A DNA stretch of 64,000 bases from Candidatus Omnitrophota bacterium (GTDB taxonomy: Bacteria > Omnitrophota > Koll11 > 1-14-0-20-64-10): assembly GCA_023818695.1 (NCBI GenBank), contig JAMWCF010000001.1, forward strand, positions 124,001 through 188,000, written 5' to 3'. Of this stretch, positions 1-8,575 are shown piece after piece. Within the stretch, counting starts at the first letter, position 1. Each line of letters starts with the position of its first letter. The notes beneath the pieces are model-generated. The model was given only the letters and a program-made list of their open reading frames with translations. It ran no database searches and had not been told where the DNA came from. The position numbers and the translations under genes are program-made.

Positions 1-285
1 TTGTTCTCCTGCCGTTATTCGGAGCCGTTTTTGCGGATGATGTCTTTTCAGTGCGCGAGGGCGCGCGCCTTCTTCCGGAAAGCCCATGAAGCCCTTCAGG
101 CGGCCGGCGAACAGAGGAAGCTTCTTCCCGCCCAGATGATGGGTGCGGTCTATTCGCAGATCCTCAACCGGATCGAGAAACTCCGGTACGATGTTTTTTC
201 AAGCCGGATCACCGTGCCGCGAGCCCGGCAGACGGCGACGGCTCTGGTCCTTCTGGTCAATGGCGGGCGCTGGAACTACGCATGA
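1..285 (+). CDS. hpnD: HpnD, presqualene diphosphate synthase (C-terminal part)
   Basis: The reading frame is open at the left edge, so only the last ~94 residues are visible and the apparent TTG start is not meaningful. The visible tail (ILNRIEKLRYDVFSSRI followed by a Pro-Arg-Ala-Arg segment) is the C-terminal helix pattern of the HpnC/HpnD trans-isoprenyl diphosphate synthases that turn farnesyl diphosphate into squalene in three-step hopanoid pathways. The catalytic Asp-rich motifs lie outside the window. The stop codon overlaps the ATG of hpnE (ATGA). HpnC has the same fold, so the D assignment rests mainly on its position directly before hpnE. Confidence 0.72.
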   Translation: MFSCRYSEPFLRMMSFQCARARAFFRKAHEALQAAGEQRKLLPAQMMGAVYSQILNRIEKLRYDVFSSRITVPRARQTATALVLLVNGGRWNYA

Positions 286-1724
286 GCAGGCCTCATGTCA
301 TCGTCATCGGCGGTGGTTTCGCAGGGTTATCGGCCGCCGTTTCCCTGGTGGACGCTGGGGTTCGGGTGACCGTTCTGGAGGCCCGCGTCGGCCTAGGCGG
401 CAGGGCCCGCTCTTTCACCGATCCGGCCACCGGCGAGTTGGTTGACAATGGTCAGCACCTTCTGATCGGGGGATACCATGAAACCAGGCGGTTCCTCCTG
501 CGGCTTGGGACGGTGCAGCACTTGCGGTTTCAGCGCCGGCTCCAGGTCCGTTTCGTGGAAAAGGGGGGCCGCTCTTTCACTCTGGACTGTCCTCCGCTGC
601 CGGTTCCGTGGCACCTGGTTGCCGGTCTGGCGCGGCTCGGATCGCTCTCTCTGCGGGATAAGGCCGGTTTGCGGGCCATGCTCCGCGAGGGGACCCGTCT
701 CCTGAAAGGGGGAGTTTCCTCCGAAAGGGAGTTGGATGAGGAGACGGTGGAGGGATGGCTGATCCGGCTCGGCCAATCCGCCCGGATCCGGTCCGCTTTC
801 TGGTATCCGCTGACAGTGGCGGCTCTCAATGAAGATCCGCGGCGAGCCTCCGCGCTCGGTCTCTGGGCAGTTCTGAAGAGGATGGTTTTTTCCCAGGCGC
901 AGGACGCTTGCCTGGGGGTGCCGACCGTGGGGTTGACCGATCTGTACGCCGCTTCCGCCGCCCGCTTGGTCCAGGAGGCGGGCGGTGAGATCCGCTTGAA
1001 CACCTCCGTGACCGAGGTGGTTTTGGATGGCGCAGAGGCGCGGGGGATCAGGACCGCCGGCGGCGATCTCCTTTTCGCCGACGCGGTCATCAGCTCGCTG
1101 CCTCCGGGAACGCTGAAGAAGATTCTGCCGGCTTCCTGCCGGGAATCCGACCCGTTCTTCTGCCGTCTTGACCGTTTCAAGACATCGCCGATCGTCTCCA
1201 TGAATCTGTGGCTGGACCGTCCGATCACGCCGGATTGGTTCGTGGGGTTTGTCGGGACGCGGATTCAGTGGCTTTTTAACAAGCCGGCCATTCTGGGAAA
1301 CGGGAAAAGCAGCATCAGCTACGCCTCCCTCCTTATCAGCGCGGCGCATGAGTGGGTCGGTTGTTCAAATGAAGCCCTTCTCCAGGTCGCTTTGGAGGAC
1401 CTCTGGTCTTGTTTTCCACATGTGCGGGGGGTTCGTCCGGTCAAATTCCAGGTGGTGAGGGAAAGAGAAGCGACTGTTTCGCTCACGCCGGGGATGGAAC
1501 GGTTCCGGCTTTCCGCCCGGACTCCATTGGAGGGCTTTTTTTGCGCCGGCGACTGGACCGATACCGGCCTACCGGCTACCATTGAATCGGCTGTGATCAG
1601 CGGCCGTCAGGCTGCGCAGCAGGCGCTGAAATGGCTTGCCTCATCCGCCTGCGGTGGTAAAATACCTAAATTATCCTATGGATCTTCGGTCCTACCTGAA
1701 AAACAGGCAACTTCTGATCAATAA
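282..1724 (+). CDS. hpnE: HpnE, squalene-forming FAD-dependent oxidoreductase
   Basis: This 480-residue flavoprotein has an N-terminal Rossmann motif (VIVIGGGFAGLSAA, about residues 5-18) followed by an acidic strand end (TVLEAR), and a C-terminal FAD contact (FFCAGDWTDTGLPATIESA). That is the amine-oxidase/phytoene-desaturase fold. In the HpnCDE pathway HpnE reduces hydroxysqualene to squalene. The ATG overlaps the hpnD stop by four bases, and the next genes are isoprenoid and hopanoid genes. The 3' end runs about 47 bases into ispA, an unusually long overlap. The product probably acts at the inner face of the membrane. Confidence 0.9.
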   Translation: MSRPHVIVIGGGFAGLSAAVSLVDAGVRVTVLEARVGLGGRARSFTDPATGELVDNGQHLLIGGYHETRRFLLRLGTVQHLRFQRRLQVRFVEKGGRSFTLDCPPLPVPWHLVAGLARLGSLSLRDKAGLRAMLREGTRLLKGGVSSERELDEETVEGWLIRLGQSARIRSAFWYPLTVAALNEDPRRASALGLWAVLKRMVFSQAQDACLGVPTVGLTDLYAASAARLVQEAGGEIRLNTSVTEVVLDGAEARGIRTAGGDLLFADAVISSLPPGTLKKILPASCRESDPFFCRLDRFKTSPIVSMNLWLDRPITPDWFVGFVGTRIQWLFNKPAILGNGKSSISYASLLISAAHEWVGCSNEALLQVALEDLWSCFPHVRGVRPVKFQVVREREATVSLTPGMERFRLSARTPLEGFFCAGDWTDTGLPATIESAVISGRQAAQQALKWLASSACGGKIPKLSYGSSVLPEKQATSDQ

Positions 1725-2502
1725 GGCACTTGGGAGATATCTGCCTCCTGCCAGGGAGTACCCCCCTTCTGTCCACCAGGCGATGCGCTACAGCGTGCTG
1801 GGAGAAGGCAAACGGATCCGTCCGATTCTGGCTTTGGCCGCCTGTGAGGCGGTGGGCGGCAGCGTCAAGAAGGCCCTTCCGGCCGCCTGCGCGCTGGAGC
1901 TGATTCACGCCTATTCCCTCGTCCACGATGACCTGCCGGCCATGGACGACGATGATGTCCGACGGGGCAGACCTTCCTGCCACAAGAAATACGGCGAGGC
2001 ACTGGGGGTTCTGACCGGCGACGCCTTGCTGACTTACAGCTTTGAGCTGCTGGCCTCCGGCGGCAACGGGGATTCGGCCGTCCGGCTGAAGGTGATCAGG
2101 GAGATCGCCAAGGCGATCGGCACCCAGGGGATGATCGGCGGGCAGGTGGTGGATATCGAGTCCGGTTCCGGCCGTTCCCGGGGCGCCGTCATGGAGTACA
2201 TCAATTCCAGGAAGACAGGGGCCCTGATCTCCGCTTCCGTCCGGATCGGCGCCCTGATGGGCGGGGCGACACCGAAACAGTACCAGGCCATCTCCTCCTA
2301 CGGGGACAAGGTCGGATTGGTCTTTCAGTTGGTCGACGATCAATTGGACAGGGATGGAGCCGTCCGGCTCTACGGTGTGCGGGCGGTCCGCGAGAGGGCG
2401 CAGTCCCTGACCCGTTCGGCGGTGAATTCCCTTCGGATGTTCGGTTCAAAGGGGCGTTCGCTGGAGGCCCTCGCTTTCTTTATCCTCACACGGAATTCCT
2501 AA
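1678..2502 (+). CDS. ispA: Farnesyl/geranyl diphosphate synthase with an internal deletion
   Basis: This trans-prenyltransferase condenses IPP with DMAPP/GPP to give FPP, the substrate for HpnC/D. The first Asp-rich motif (DDLPAMDDDDVRRG, residues 84-97), the RKTGALIS lysine and the second Asp-rich motif (DDQLD, 220-224) are present. Family members then carry about 20 residues with a G-K-x-x-G-x-D and K-x-T-Y-P pattern. Here those residues are absent and DDQLDRDG runs directly into the next helix (RLYGVRAVRERAQ). The ATG at 1678 is chosen because upstream residues from the TTG at 1636 match nothing familiar. The protein is 274 residues, against roughly 295-300 usually. Activity is uncertain. 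Confidence 0.82.
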   Translation: MDLRSYLKNRQLLINKALGRYLPPAREYPPSVHQAMRYSVLGEGKRIRPILALAACEAVGGSVKKALPAACALELIHAYSLVHDDLPAMDDDDVRRGRPSCHKKYGEALGVLTGDALLTYSFELLASGGNGDSAVRLKVIREIAKAIGTQGMIGGQVVDIESGSGRSRGAVMEYINSRKTGALISASVRIGALMGGATPKQYQAISSYGDKVGLVFQLVDDQLDRDGAVRLYGVRAVRERAQSLTRSAVNSLRMFGSKGRSLEALAFFILTRNS

Positions 2503-2505
2503 ATA

Positions 2506-4419
2506 ATGGAAAAACTGACGGATAAGATCAACAGCCCGGCTGATTTAAGGAAGCTTCCGCAATCGTCCCTGGTTCAGGTCGCCCAGGAAATTCGCCAGAT
2601 CATCATCGATAAGGTTTCCAAAACGGGGGGGCATTTCGGCGGCCCGCTGGGCGCGGTTGACCTGGTGGTGGCTCTCCATTACGTCTTCAACACACCGGAG
2701 GACCAGCTGGTGTGGGACGTCGGTTATCAGGCCTACGCTCACAAGATTCTCACCGGGCGGCGAGATCGTTTCGGAACGCTGCGCCAGCTGGGGGGAATCA
2801 GCGGTTTTCCCCACCGGGAAGAGAGTTCGTACGATCTGTTCACCATCGGGCACGGCGGCACCTCCATTTCGACCGCGCTGGGGCTGGTCCAAGCGCGCGA
2901 TCACCAGGGAAAATCCAACAAGGTCGTCGCGGTCATCGGGGACGGTTCTCTTCCGGAGGGGATGGCCCTGGAAGGGTTAAATCACGCCGGCCACTTGAAG
3001 AGCGACATCCTGGTGGTGCTCAACGACAACAACATGGCGATCGCCCCCGCCGTGGGGGCCCTGACCAACTGCTTCAACCGGATCATCACTGATCCCCTGT
3101 ACAACAGGGTGCGGCGGGAAGCCGAGCGGGCGATGCGGCGGGTTCCACGCCTCGGGTTCCGGATGATCCGTGCCGCCAAGCGGCTGGAGGAATCCCTGAA
3201 AAACCTGCTGGTGCCGGGGATCATTTTTGAAGAGCTCGGGTTCCGCTACTTCGGCCCGGTGGACGGGCACAACATGGACAAGCTCATCAAGATGCTGGGG
3301 GAGATGAAGAAGCTCCCGGGGCCGAAGTTGCTGCATGTTTTGACCGTCAAGGGCAAGGGGTACTCCTTCGCGGAGAAACACCAGTGGAAGTACCACGGGG
3401 TGACGCCGTTTGACCCGGCGACGGGGGAGTTCCTGAAGAAACCCTCCCCGGAGACCTTCACGCAGCGTTTCGGCAAGACGCTCATCGACATCGCCAAGAA
3501 GGATCCGTCGGTGGTGGCGATCACCGCGGCCATGCCGGACGGCACCGGTCTGGTGGAATACGCGAAGGAGCTACCAAACCAGTTTTACGATGTGGGGATG
3601 TGCGAGCAGCACGCCGTCGGACTGGCCGCCGGATTGGCCCGCGGCGGCATGAAGCCGGTCGCCGCGATTTATTCGACCTTTCTGCAGAGGGGGTTCGACC
3701 AGGTAGTGCATGACGTTTGCATCCAGAATCTGCCGGTGATTTTCGCCATGGACCGGGGCGGCCTGGTGGGGGATGATGGCATCACGCATCACGGTGTGTT
3801 CGACATCGCCTACTTGTCACCGATTCCGCGCCTCACCCTGATGGCCCCGAAGGACCTGGATGAACTGGAGGCGATGATGCGTTTCGCCATGGAGTCGTCC
3901 GGCCCGATCGGCTACCGGTATCCCCGCGGTTCCATGCTGCGGTTTTATCCCGAGCTGGCCATCCCTAATCCGGGAAAGACCCCTCCGATCATCCTCGGGA
4001 GAGCGGAGAAGATCGTTTCCGGTTCGGACGTGGCGATCATCGCGCTGGGGAGCATGGTTTACCCGGCTCTGGAGGCCCATGTTCTTTTGCAGGATCAGGG
4101 GATCTCCGCCACGGTCGTCAACGCCAGGTTCATCAAGCCGTTTGACGAGGAGTTGTTCGCCTCCCTGCTTCAGGAGCATCGGGCGGTGCTGATCGTCGAG
4201 GAGGGGGTGACGCGGGGCGGTTTCGGCATGGCGGTGATGGAGCGGCTGGAGCCGCTTCGGTCGAACGGATTCCGTTTCCGGGTGATGGGGTTGCCGGACC
4301 GGTTCTTTGAGCATGGCAAAAGGGAGCTTCTCCTGCAGCAGGCCGGTTTAACGACAGACGGCATCGTGGCCGCCGCCAAAGAGCTGTTGCAGGAACGAAG
4401 TCCGGTCTATGTCCGTTGA
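2506..4419 (+). CDS. dxs: 1-deoxy-D-xylulose-5-phosphate synthase
   Basis: Dxs condenses pyruvate and glyceraldehyde 3-phosphate in a thiamine-diphosphate-dependent reaction, the first step of the MEP isoprenoid pathway. The 637-residue protein has the family architecture: N-terminal GHF segment (42-44), WDVGYQAYAHKILTGRRDRF (70-89), IGHGGTSIS, the TPP motif GDGS...LNDNN (145-176), the central transketolase-like domain with CEQHAVGLAAGLA, and the C-terminal domain. The usual WDVGHQ histidine is tyrosine here. It lies 3 bases after ispA and overlaps the cyclase gene by 11 bases, so precursor supply is co-transcribed with hopanoid synthesis. Confidence 0.92.
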   Translation: MEKLTDKINSPADLRKLPQSSLVQVAQEIRQIIIDKVSKTGGHFGGPLGAVDLVVALHYVFNTPEDQLVWDVGYQAYAHKILTGRRDRFGTLRQLGGISGFPHREESSYDLFTIGHGGTSISTALGLVQARDHQGKSNKVVAVIGDGSLPEGMALEGLNHAGHLKSDILVVLNDNNMAIAPAVGALTNCFNRIITDPLYNRVRREAERAMRRVPRLGFRMIRAAKRLEESLKNLLVPGIIFEELGFRYFGPVDGHNMDKLIKMLGEMKKLPGPKLLHVLTVKGKGYSFAEKHQWKYHGVTPFDPATGEFLKKPSPETFTQRFGKTLIDIAKKDPSVVAITAAMPDGTGLVEYAKELPNQFYDVGMCEQHAVGLAAGLARGGMKPVAAIYSTFLQRGFDQVVHDVCIQNLPVIFAMDRGGLVGDDGITHHGVFDIAYLSPIPRLTLMAPKDLDELEAMMRFAMESSGPIGYRYPRGSMLRFYPELAIPNPGKTPPIILGRAEKIVSGSDVAIIALGSMVYPALEAHVLLQDQGISATVVNARFIKPFDEELFASLLQEHRAVLIVEEGVTRGGFGMAVMERLEPLRSNGFRFRVMGLPDRFFEHGKRELLLQQAGLTTDGIVAAAKELLQERSPVYVR

Positions 4420-6379
4420 CATATCCGCCCGACCCTTGAAAGGATCCCCGGTGTCCGTCTCGGTGAGCCCTTCCGTGCTGGAGGCGCTGGAGAGCGCGAT
4501 CGGGAAAACCTCCGCCCTCCTCTGCAGGCAGCAGGACCCCGACGGTTTCTGGGTCGGCGAACTGCAGGCCGACACGACGCTGGAATCGGACACCATCAAG
4601 TTGCGGCACCTGCTGGACAGGGTTGACCGCCGGAAACAGGAAAAGCTGGTCTGGACAATCCTCAAGAACGAGCTTCCGGACGGAGGGTGGCCGATTTACG
4701 CGGGCGGCCCCCCTGAAATCAACGCGACCGTCAAGGCCTACGCGGCCCTGAAGCTGGCCGGCACTCCGGATGACGATCCGGTCCTCAAGCGCAACAGGCA
4801 GGTTATTCTTCGCTTGGGCGGGCTGGAAAGGATCAACAGCTTTGAGAAGACCTACCTGGCCCTGTTAGGCGCCTATCCATGGAGCCAGGTCCCAGTTCTT
4901 CCTCCCGAGCTTATTTTTCTGCCCTCCTGGTTTTACTTCAACATCTATGAGGTTTCCTATTGGTCCCGCACCATCCTGATTCCTCTGGCCGTGATGCACG
5001 CGACGAAACCTTGTTCCCCCTCTGCGCGACTCTGCTTGGATGAGCTGTGGGTGAATCCCAGGCTGAAGCGGGCGACCATCACGAACTTCCAGAAGGGAGG
5101 GGCTTTTTGGAGGGTTTTCTTCCTCTTCGCCAACCGGATTTTGAGGATCCACGAGAGTTTGCCGTTTAAGCCGCTGCGGGCAAAGGCGCTGCGAGCGTGT
5201 GACCGCTGGATCAATGAGCGGCTCGTCGAAACAGACGGTTTGGGGGCGATCTTTCCGGCGATGATGAACGCCATTTTCGCCTTGAAGGGGTTGGGCTACC
5301 GGGATGGAGACCCCCTCTATGAGAAGCAGATCAAGGAGATGGAGCGGCTCGAAGTTCCGGATGAGGAGCTCGGTCTGAAAATCCAGCCCTGTTTTTCGCC
5401 GGTCTGGGACACGGCGCTGGCGATGTACGCATTGGGAAGGACCAAAGCCGCTTCCGTGGCAGGACCCCTGCGGCGGGCGGTTGACTGGCTCCTTGCGCGG
5501 GAGATCCGCCAGTGGGGGGACTGGGTTGTTAAGAATCCCCGTGCGAAACCGGGTGGCTGGGCTTTCGAGTTCAAGAATCCTTTTTACCCGGACGTCGATG
5601 ACACGGCGCAGGTTCTTCTGGGGCTCCATGAAGTTTATCCCGTCGGGCGTCAGCCGCAGGACGTCAGGGGGGCGTTCGAAAGAGGGCTCGAGTGGATTTT
5701 GAGCATGCAGAACAGGGACGGGGGGTGGAGCTCTTTCGATAAGAATAATAACTGCCTTCCCTTAACCCATTTCCCGTTCGCGGACCACAACGCCATGCTG
5801 GATCCATCCGCTTGCGACATCACCGGCAGGATCCTGGAGCTTTTGAGCGCCATCGGCGTGCCGAAGACCCATCCGGCGGTCCAGCGGGCGAGAGCTTTTC
5901 TGCTTGAACGGCAGGAGGTGGATGGCAGCTGGTTCGGGCGCTGGGGGGTCAACTACATCTATGGCACATGGCTGGCCCTCCGGGGTCTTCGCGCCGTCGG
6001 GGAACCTATGGATTCTTTCCGGTATCAGCGGGCCGGCCGGTGGCTGATCAGCCGGCAGAACCCGGACGGCGGCTGGGGTGAAAGCTGCCGCTCGTACGAC
6101 GACCCCGGCGTGAAAGGGCAGGGGCCTTCCACCCCCTCGCAGACTTCATGGGCTTTGATGGCCCTCATGAGCTGCGGGTTGGTGGCGGAACCCTCTTTTC
6201 AGAGGGGGCTGGAGTACCTCCTGAACCATCAAAAACCGGATGGCGACTGGCAGGAGGAATGGTTCACGGGAACCGGTTTCCCGCGGGTCTTTTATCTGCG
6301 CTATCACATGTACAGAATCTATTTCCCGCTTCTGGCTCTGACCGAAGCCCGGGATATCTTGAAAAGGACCGAGGGATAA
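4409..6379 (+). CDS. shc: Squalene-hopene cyclase
   Basis: This class II triterpene cyclase folds squalene into hopene or hopanol at the inner membrane. The 656-residue protein is full length for the family. It has repeated QW-type motifs (QQDPDGFW, QNRDGGWSSF, QEVDGSWFGRWG, QNPDGGWGE, QKPDGDW) and the catalytic acid motif DVDDTA at about residue 395. The sequence WGVNYIYGTW near residue 510 is typical of hopene cyclases. The start overlaps the dxs stop. HpnH follows after 2 bases, the classical order for making adenosylhopane from the cyclase product. Confidence 0.96.
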   Translation: MSVDISARPLKGSPVSVSVSPSVLEALESAIGKTSALLCRQQDPDGFWVGELQADTTLESDTIKLRHLLDRVDRRKQEKLVWTILKNELPDGGWPIYAGGPPEINATVKAYAALKLAGTPDDDPVLKRNRQVILRLGGLERINSFEKTYLALLGAYPWSQVPVLPPELIFLPSWFYFNIYEVSYWSRTILIPLAVMHATKPCSPSARLCLDELWVNPRLKRATITNFQKGGAFWRVFFLFANRILRIHESLPFKPLRAKALRACDRWINERLVETDGLGAIFPAMMNAIFALKGLGYRDGDPLYEKQIKEMERLEVPDEELGLKIQPCFSPVWDTALAMYALGRTKAASVAGPLRRAVDWLLAREIRQWGDWVVKNPRAKPGGWAFEFKNPFYPDVDDTAQVLLGLHEVYPVGRQPQDVRGAFERGLEWILSMQNRDGGWSSFDKNNNCLPLTHFPFADHNAMLDPSACDITGRILELLSAIGVPKTHPAVQRARAFLLERQEVDGSWFGRWGVNYIYGTWLALRGLRAVGEPMDSFRYQRAGRWLISRQNPDGGWGESCRSYDDPGVKGQGPSTPSQTSWALMALMSCGLVAEPSFQRGLEYLLNHQKPDGDWQEEWFTGTGFPRVFYLRYHMYRIYFPLLALTEARDILKRTEG

Positions 6380-6381
6380 TC

Positions 6382-7506
6382 ATGGCAATTTCCTGGAGGC
6401 AGGGGCTTGCGGTCGCAAGCTACGTGATTGGGCAGAAGATCAAAGGGGTGAAGCGGTATCCGCTGGTCCTTATGCTGGAACCGCTCTTCCGGTGCAACCT
6501 GGAGTGCGCCGGATGCGGGAAGATCCAGTATCCGGACGAGATCCTGAACAAGCGCCTTTCCCCGCAGGAGTGCGAGGAGGCGGCCGTGGAATGCGGTGCT
6601 CCGGTGGTTTCCATCGCCGGCGGCGAACCGCTGATCCATCCGGAAATGCCGGAGATCGCCCGGCGGCTCGTCGCGCGCAGGAAATTCGTCTATCTGTGCA
6701 CCAACGCCATTCTTCTGGGAAGGGAACTGAAGAAGTTTCGGCCATCCCCCTATTTCCGGTTCAGTATCCACCTGGACGGGTTGGAGGAGACCCATGACAA
6801 GGCGGTTTGCAGGAAAGGGGTTTTCAAGCTGGCCGTCGAGGGGATCAAGGCGGCCAAAAAGGCCGGTTTCCAGGTTTCGACGAACACCACGATCTATCTG
6901 GGGGCGGACCCGCAGGAATTCCGAAGGATGTTCGATTTTTTGACCGACCTGGGCGTGGACGGCATGATGATTTCTCCGGGGTACCCTTATGAGAAAGCCC
7001 CCGACCAGGAGCATTTTCTGCAGAGAGAGCAGACTAAGGCCCTTTTCCGTCGGATCCTGGACAACGCGGATCCGGCATGGCGGTTCAACCATTCCAGCTT
7101 TTTCCTGGAGTTCCTGATGGGGGAGAGGGACTATCAATGCACCGCGTGGGGCAATCCGACGCGCAACGTGTTCGGCTGGCAGAAGCCGTGCTACCTGATG
7201 AGCGACGGCTACGTCAAGAGCTTCCGGGAACTGATCGAAGAGACCCCCTGGGAGCGGTACGGTACGGGGCGGGACCCTCGGTGTGCCGACTGCATGGTCC
7301 ATTGCGGTTACGAGCCGACGGCGGTGGTGGACGCGATGTCCTCCTTCCGGAACATGCTCAAGGCCGCCCGTCCTTTCGCGGTCAGGAACGGAAACGGAGC
7401 CGTCAAGCAGGACGTGACCCCGCCCTCTGCGCCGCCGCACGGCGGCCAGCGGCGCCAGTCCGCTCCGCAGCTGATCACGATCGGTTCCTCTGCGCGGGAT
7501 CATTGA
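6382..7506 (+). CDS. hpnH: HpnH, adenosyl-hopene synthase (radical SAM)
   Basis: HpnH adds a 5'-deoxyadenosyl group to diploptene, the first step of C35 hopanoid side-chain formation. The 374-residue protein has the radical-SAM cluster motif C38-x3-C42-x2-C45 (CNLECAGC), followed by an AGGEPLIHPE loop and a Cys-rich C-terminal region (CADCMVHCGYEP). GAGGG-like pairing just before the ATG at 6382 supports this start over longer reading frames. The C-terminal ~35 residues after the last conserved helix are low in complexity. The stop overlaps the next ATG by one base, linking it translationally to the phosphonopyruvate decarboxylase genes. Confidence 0.93.
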   Translation: MAISWRQGLAVASYVIGQKIKGVKRYPLVLMLEPLFRCNLECAGCGKIQYPDEILNKRLSPQECEEAAVECGAPVVSIAGGEPLIHPEMPEIARRLVARRKFVYLCTNAILLGRELKKFRPSPYFRFSIHLDGLEETHDKAVCRKGVFKLAVEGIKAAKKAGFQVSTNTTIYLGADPQEFRRMFDFLTDLGVDGMMISPGYPYEKAPDQEHFLQREQTKALFRRILDNADPAWRFNHSSFFLEFLMGERDYQCTAWGNPTRNVFGWQKPCYLMSDGYVKSFRELIEETPWERYGTGRDPRCADCMVHCGYEPTAVVDAMSSFRNMLKAARPFAVRNGNGAVKQDVTPPSAPPHGGQRRQSAPQLITIGSSARDH

Positions 7507-8006
7507 TGGCTTTGCTCCGGACCGGCTCCGTCTGCTTGGAAGCCCTGAAGTCGAGGGGCTTCAATTTTTTCACCGGTGTGGCCGATTCCACGATTAGTTC
7601 GCTGATCGAAGAGCTTTATCAGGATCCGGCTGGCTACGTCGCGGCAGTGCGGGAGGATCTGGCGGTCGGCATGGCGGCCGGCGCCTACCTGGCAGGCCGA
7701 TGGCCGTGCGTTCTGATGCAGAATTCCGGTCTGGGATACTGCCTCAACGCGCTAACCTCCTTGAATTTGATTTACCGGATTCCGTCACTGCTGATTGTCG
7801 GATATCGGGGTTACCAGGGCAACGACGCGCCGGAACACCTCGTCATGGGAGCCCACTGCACCGCGTTGCTGGAGGAGGTCGGGATTCCGGTGCAGGTCCC
7901 GGAACCGGACCAGCTGGTCTCCGCGATCGGTTGGGCCGACAAGGTCTTGAGGGATAGACGGATTCCGGCGGCTGTTTTCATCAAGCCGGGTGTGATGGAG
8001 AAATGA
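7506..8006 (+). CDS. Phosphonopyruvate decarboxylase, N-terminal (alpha) subunit
   Basis: This 166-residue TPP-enzyme PYR-type subunit resembles the N-terminal half of phosphonopyruvate decarboxylase and ComD of sulfopyruvate decarboxylase. Visible motifs are GVADSTISSL near residue 24, REDLAVGMAAGAYLAGR, MQNSGLGYCLNALTSL and a GYRG...DAPEH segment. In phosphonate biosynthesis the enzyme drives the unfavourable PEP mutase equilibrium by decarboxylating phosphonopyruvate to phosphonoacetaldehyde. A sulfopyruvate substrate is possible on sequence alone. The adjacent AEP-type aminotransferase and a PEP mutase-like gene at 15909-17561 favour the phosphonate role. It overlaps hpnH by 1 base and the beta-subunit gene by 4. 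Confidence 0.82.
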   Translation: MALLRTGSVCLEALKSRGFNFFTGVADSTISSLIEELYQDPAGYVAAVREDLAVGMAAGAYLAGRWPCVLMQNSGLGYCLNALTSLNLIYRIPSLLIVGYRGYQGNDAPEHLVMGAHCTALLEEVGIPVQVPEPDQLVSAIGWADKVLRDRRIPAAVFIKPGVMEK

Positions 8007-8575
8007 TGGATAGTCTGACGACGCGGGAAGCGATCCGGCTAGTGGCCGAGCGGCTGACGGATGAGTTGGTTGTTTGCACCACCGGATACACCTGCCGGGA
8101 CATGCAGGCGGTTTGCGACCGCCCGGGAAACTTCTACATGATCGGTTCCATGGGGCTTGCTTCTTCCATTGGTTTGGGAGTGGCTTTGGCGAAGCCGTGT
8201 ACAAGAGTGGTGATTTTCGACGGGGACGGCGCCCTGCTGATGGGGTTGGGCAACCTGTCAATGATCGGCGGGCTGGCTCCCCGCAACCTGATCCATCTGG
8301 TGTTTGACAATGAAGTCTTTGCTTCGACCGGAAGGCAGCCGACCTATTCCGCGAGCGTTCCGCTGGACCGGATGGCGGCGGCGGCCGGTTATGCCGTTGT
8401 GCTCCGGGCGGAATCTCCCGACCAGCTGACGGGCGGATGGGAGAAAATCCGGACCGGAAACGGCCCTTCTTTTCTGCTGGTGAAGTGCCATCCTGACGAG
8501 GGGCGCCCCATGGAGAGAGTTCGACTCGCTCCGGAGGCCATTACTAACCAGTTCATGAGGACGGTTCGACCATGA
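8003..8575 (+). CDS. Phosphonopyruvate decarboxylase, TPP-binding (beta) subunit
   Basis: This 190-residue PP-type TPP-binding subunit has GSMGLASSIGLGVALA and the cofactor motif GDGALLMGLG (74-83) ending at FDN (101-103). It is the natural partner of the preceding 166-residue subunit. Together they equal one single-chain phosphonopyruvate decarboxylase of about 360-380 residues, or a ComD/ComE pair. ATGA overlaps on both sides imply stoichiometric translation. The expected product is phosphonoacetaldehyde for the aminotransferase encoded immediately downstream. The sulfopyruvate alternative cannot be excluded by motif alone, but no coenzyme M genes are visible. Confidence 0.82.
   Translation: MMDSLTTREAIRLVAERLTDELVVCTTGYTCRDMQAVCDRPGNFYMIGSMGLASSIGLGVALAKPCTRVVIFDGDGALLMGLGNLSMIGGLAPRNLIHLVFDNEVFASTGRQPTYSASVPLDRMAAAAGYAVVLRAESPDQLTGGWEKIRTGNGPSFLLVKCHPDEGRPMERVRLAPEAITNQFMRTVRP

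Noticed and set aside
6319..7503. 394-codon minus-strand frame
   Set aside because: Antisense to hpnH, whose radical-SAM motif is clear; the antisense product has no motif.
7506..8575. Assignment of the two TPP subunits to coenzyme M synthesis (ComD/ComE)
   Set aside because: The folds are alike, but no other coenzyme M genes occur here while PEP mutase-like and AEP aminotransferase genes do. Kept as an alternative only.
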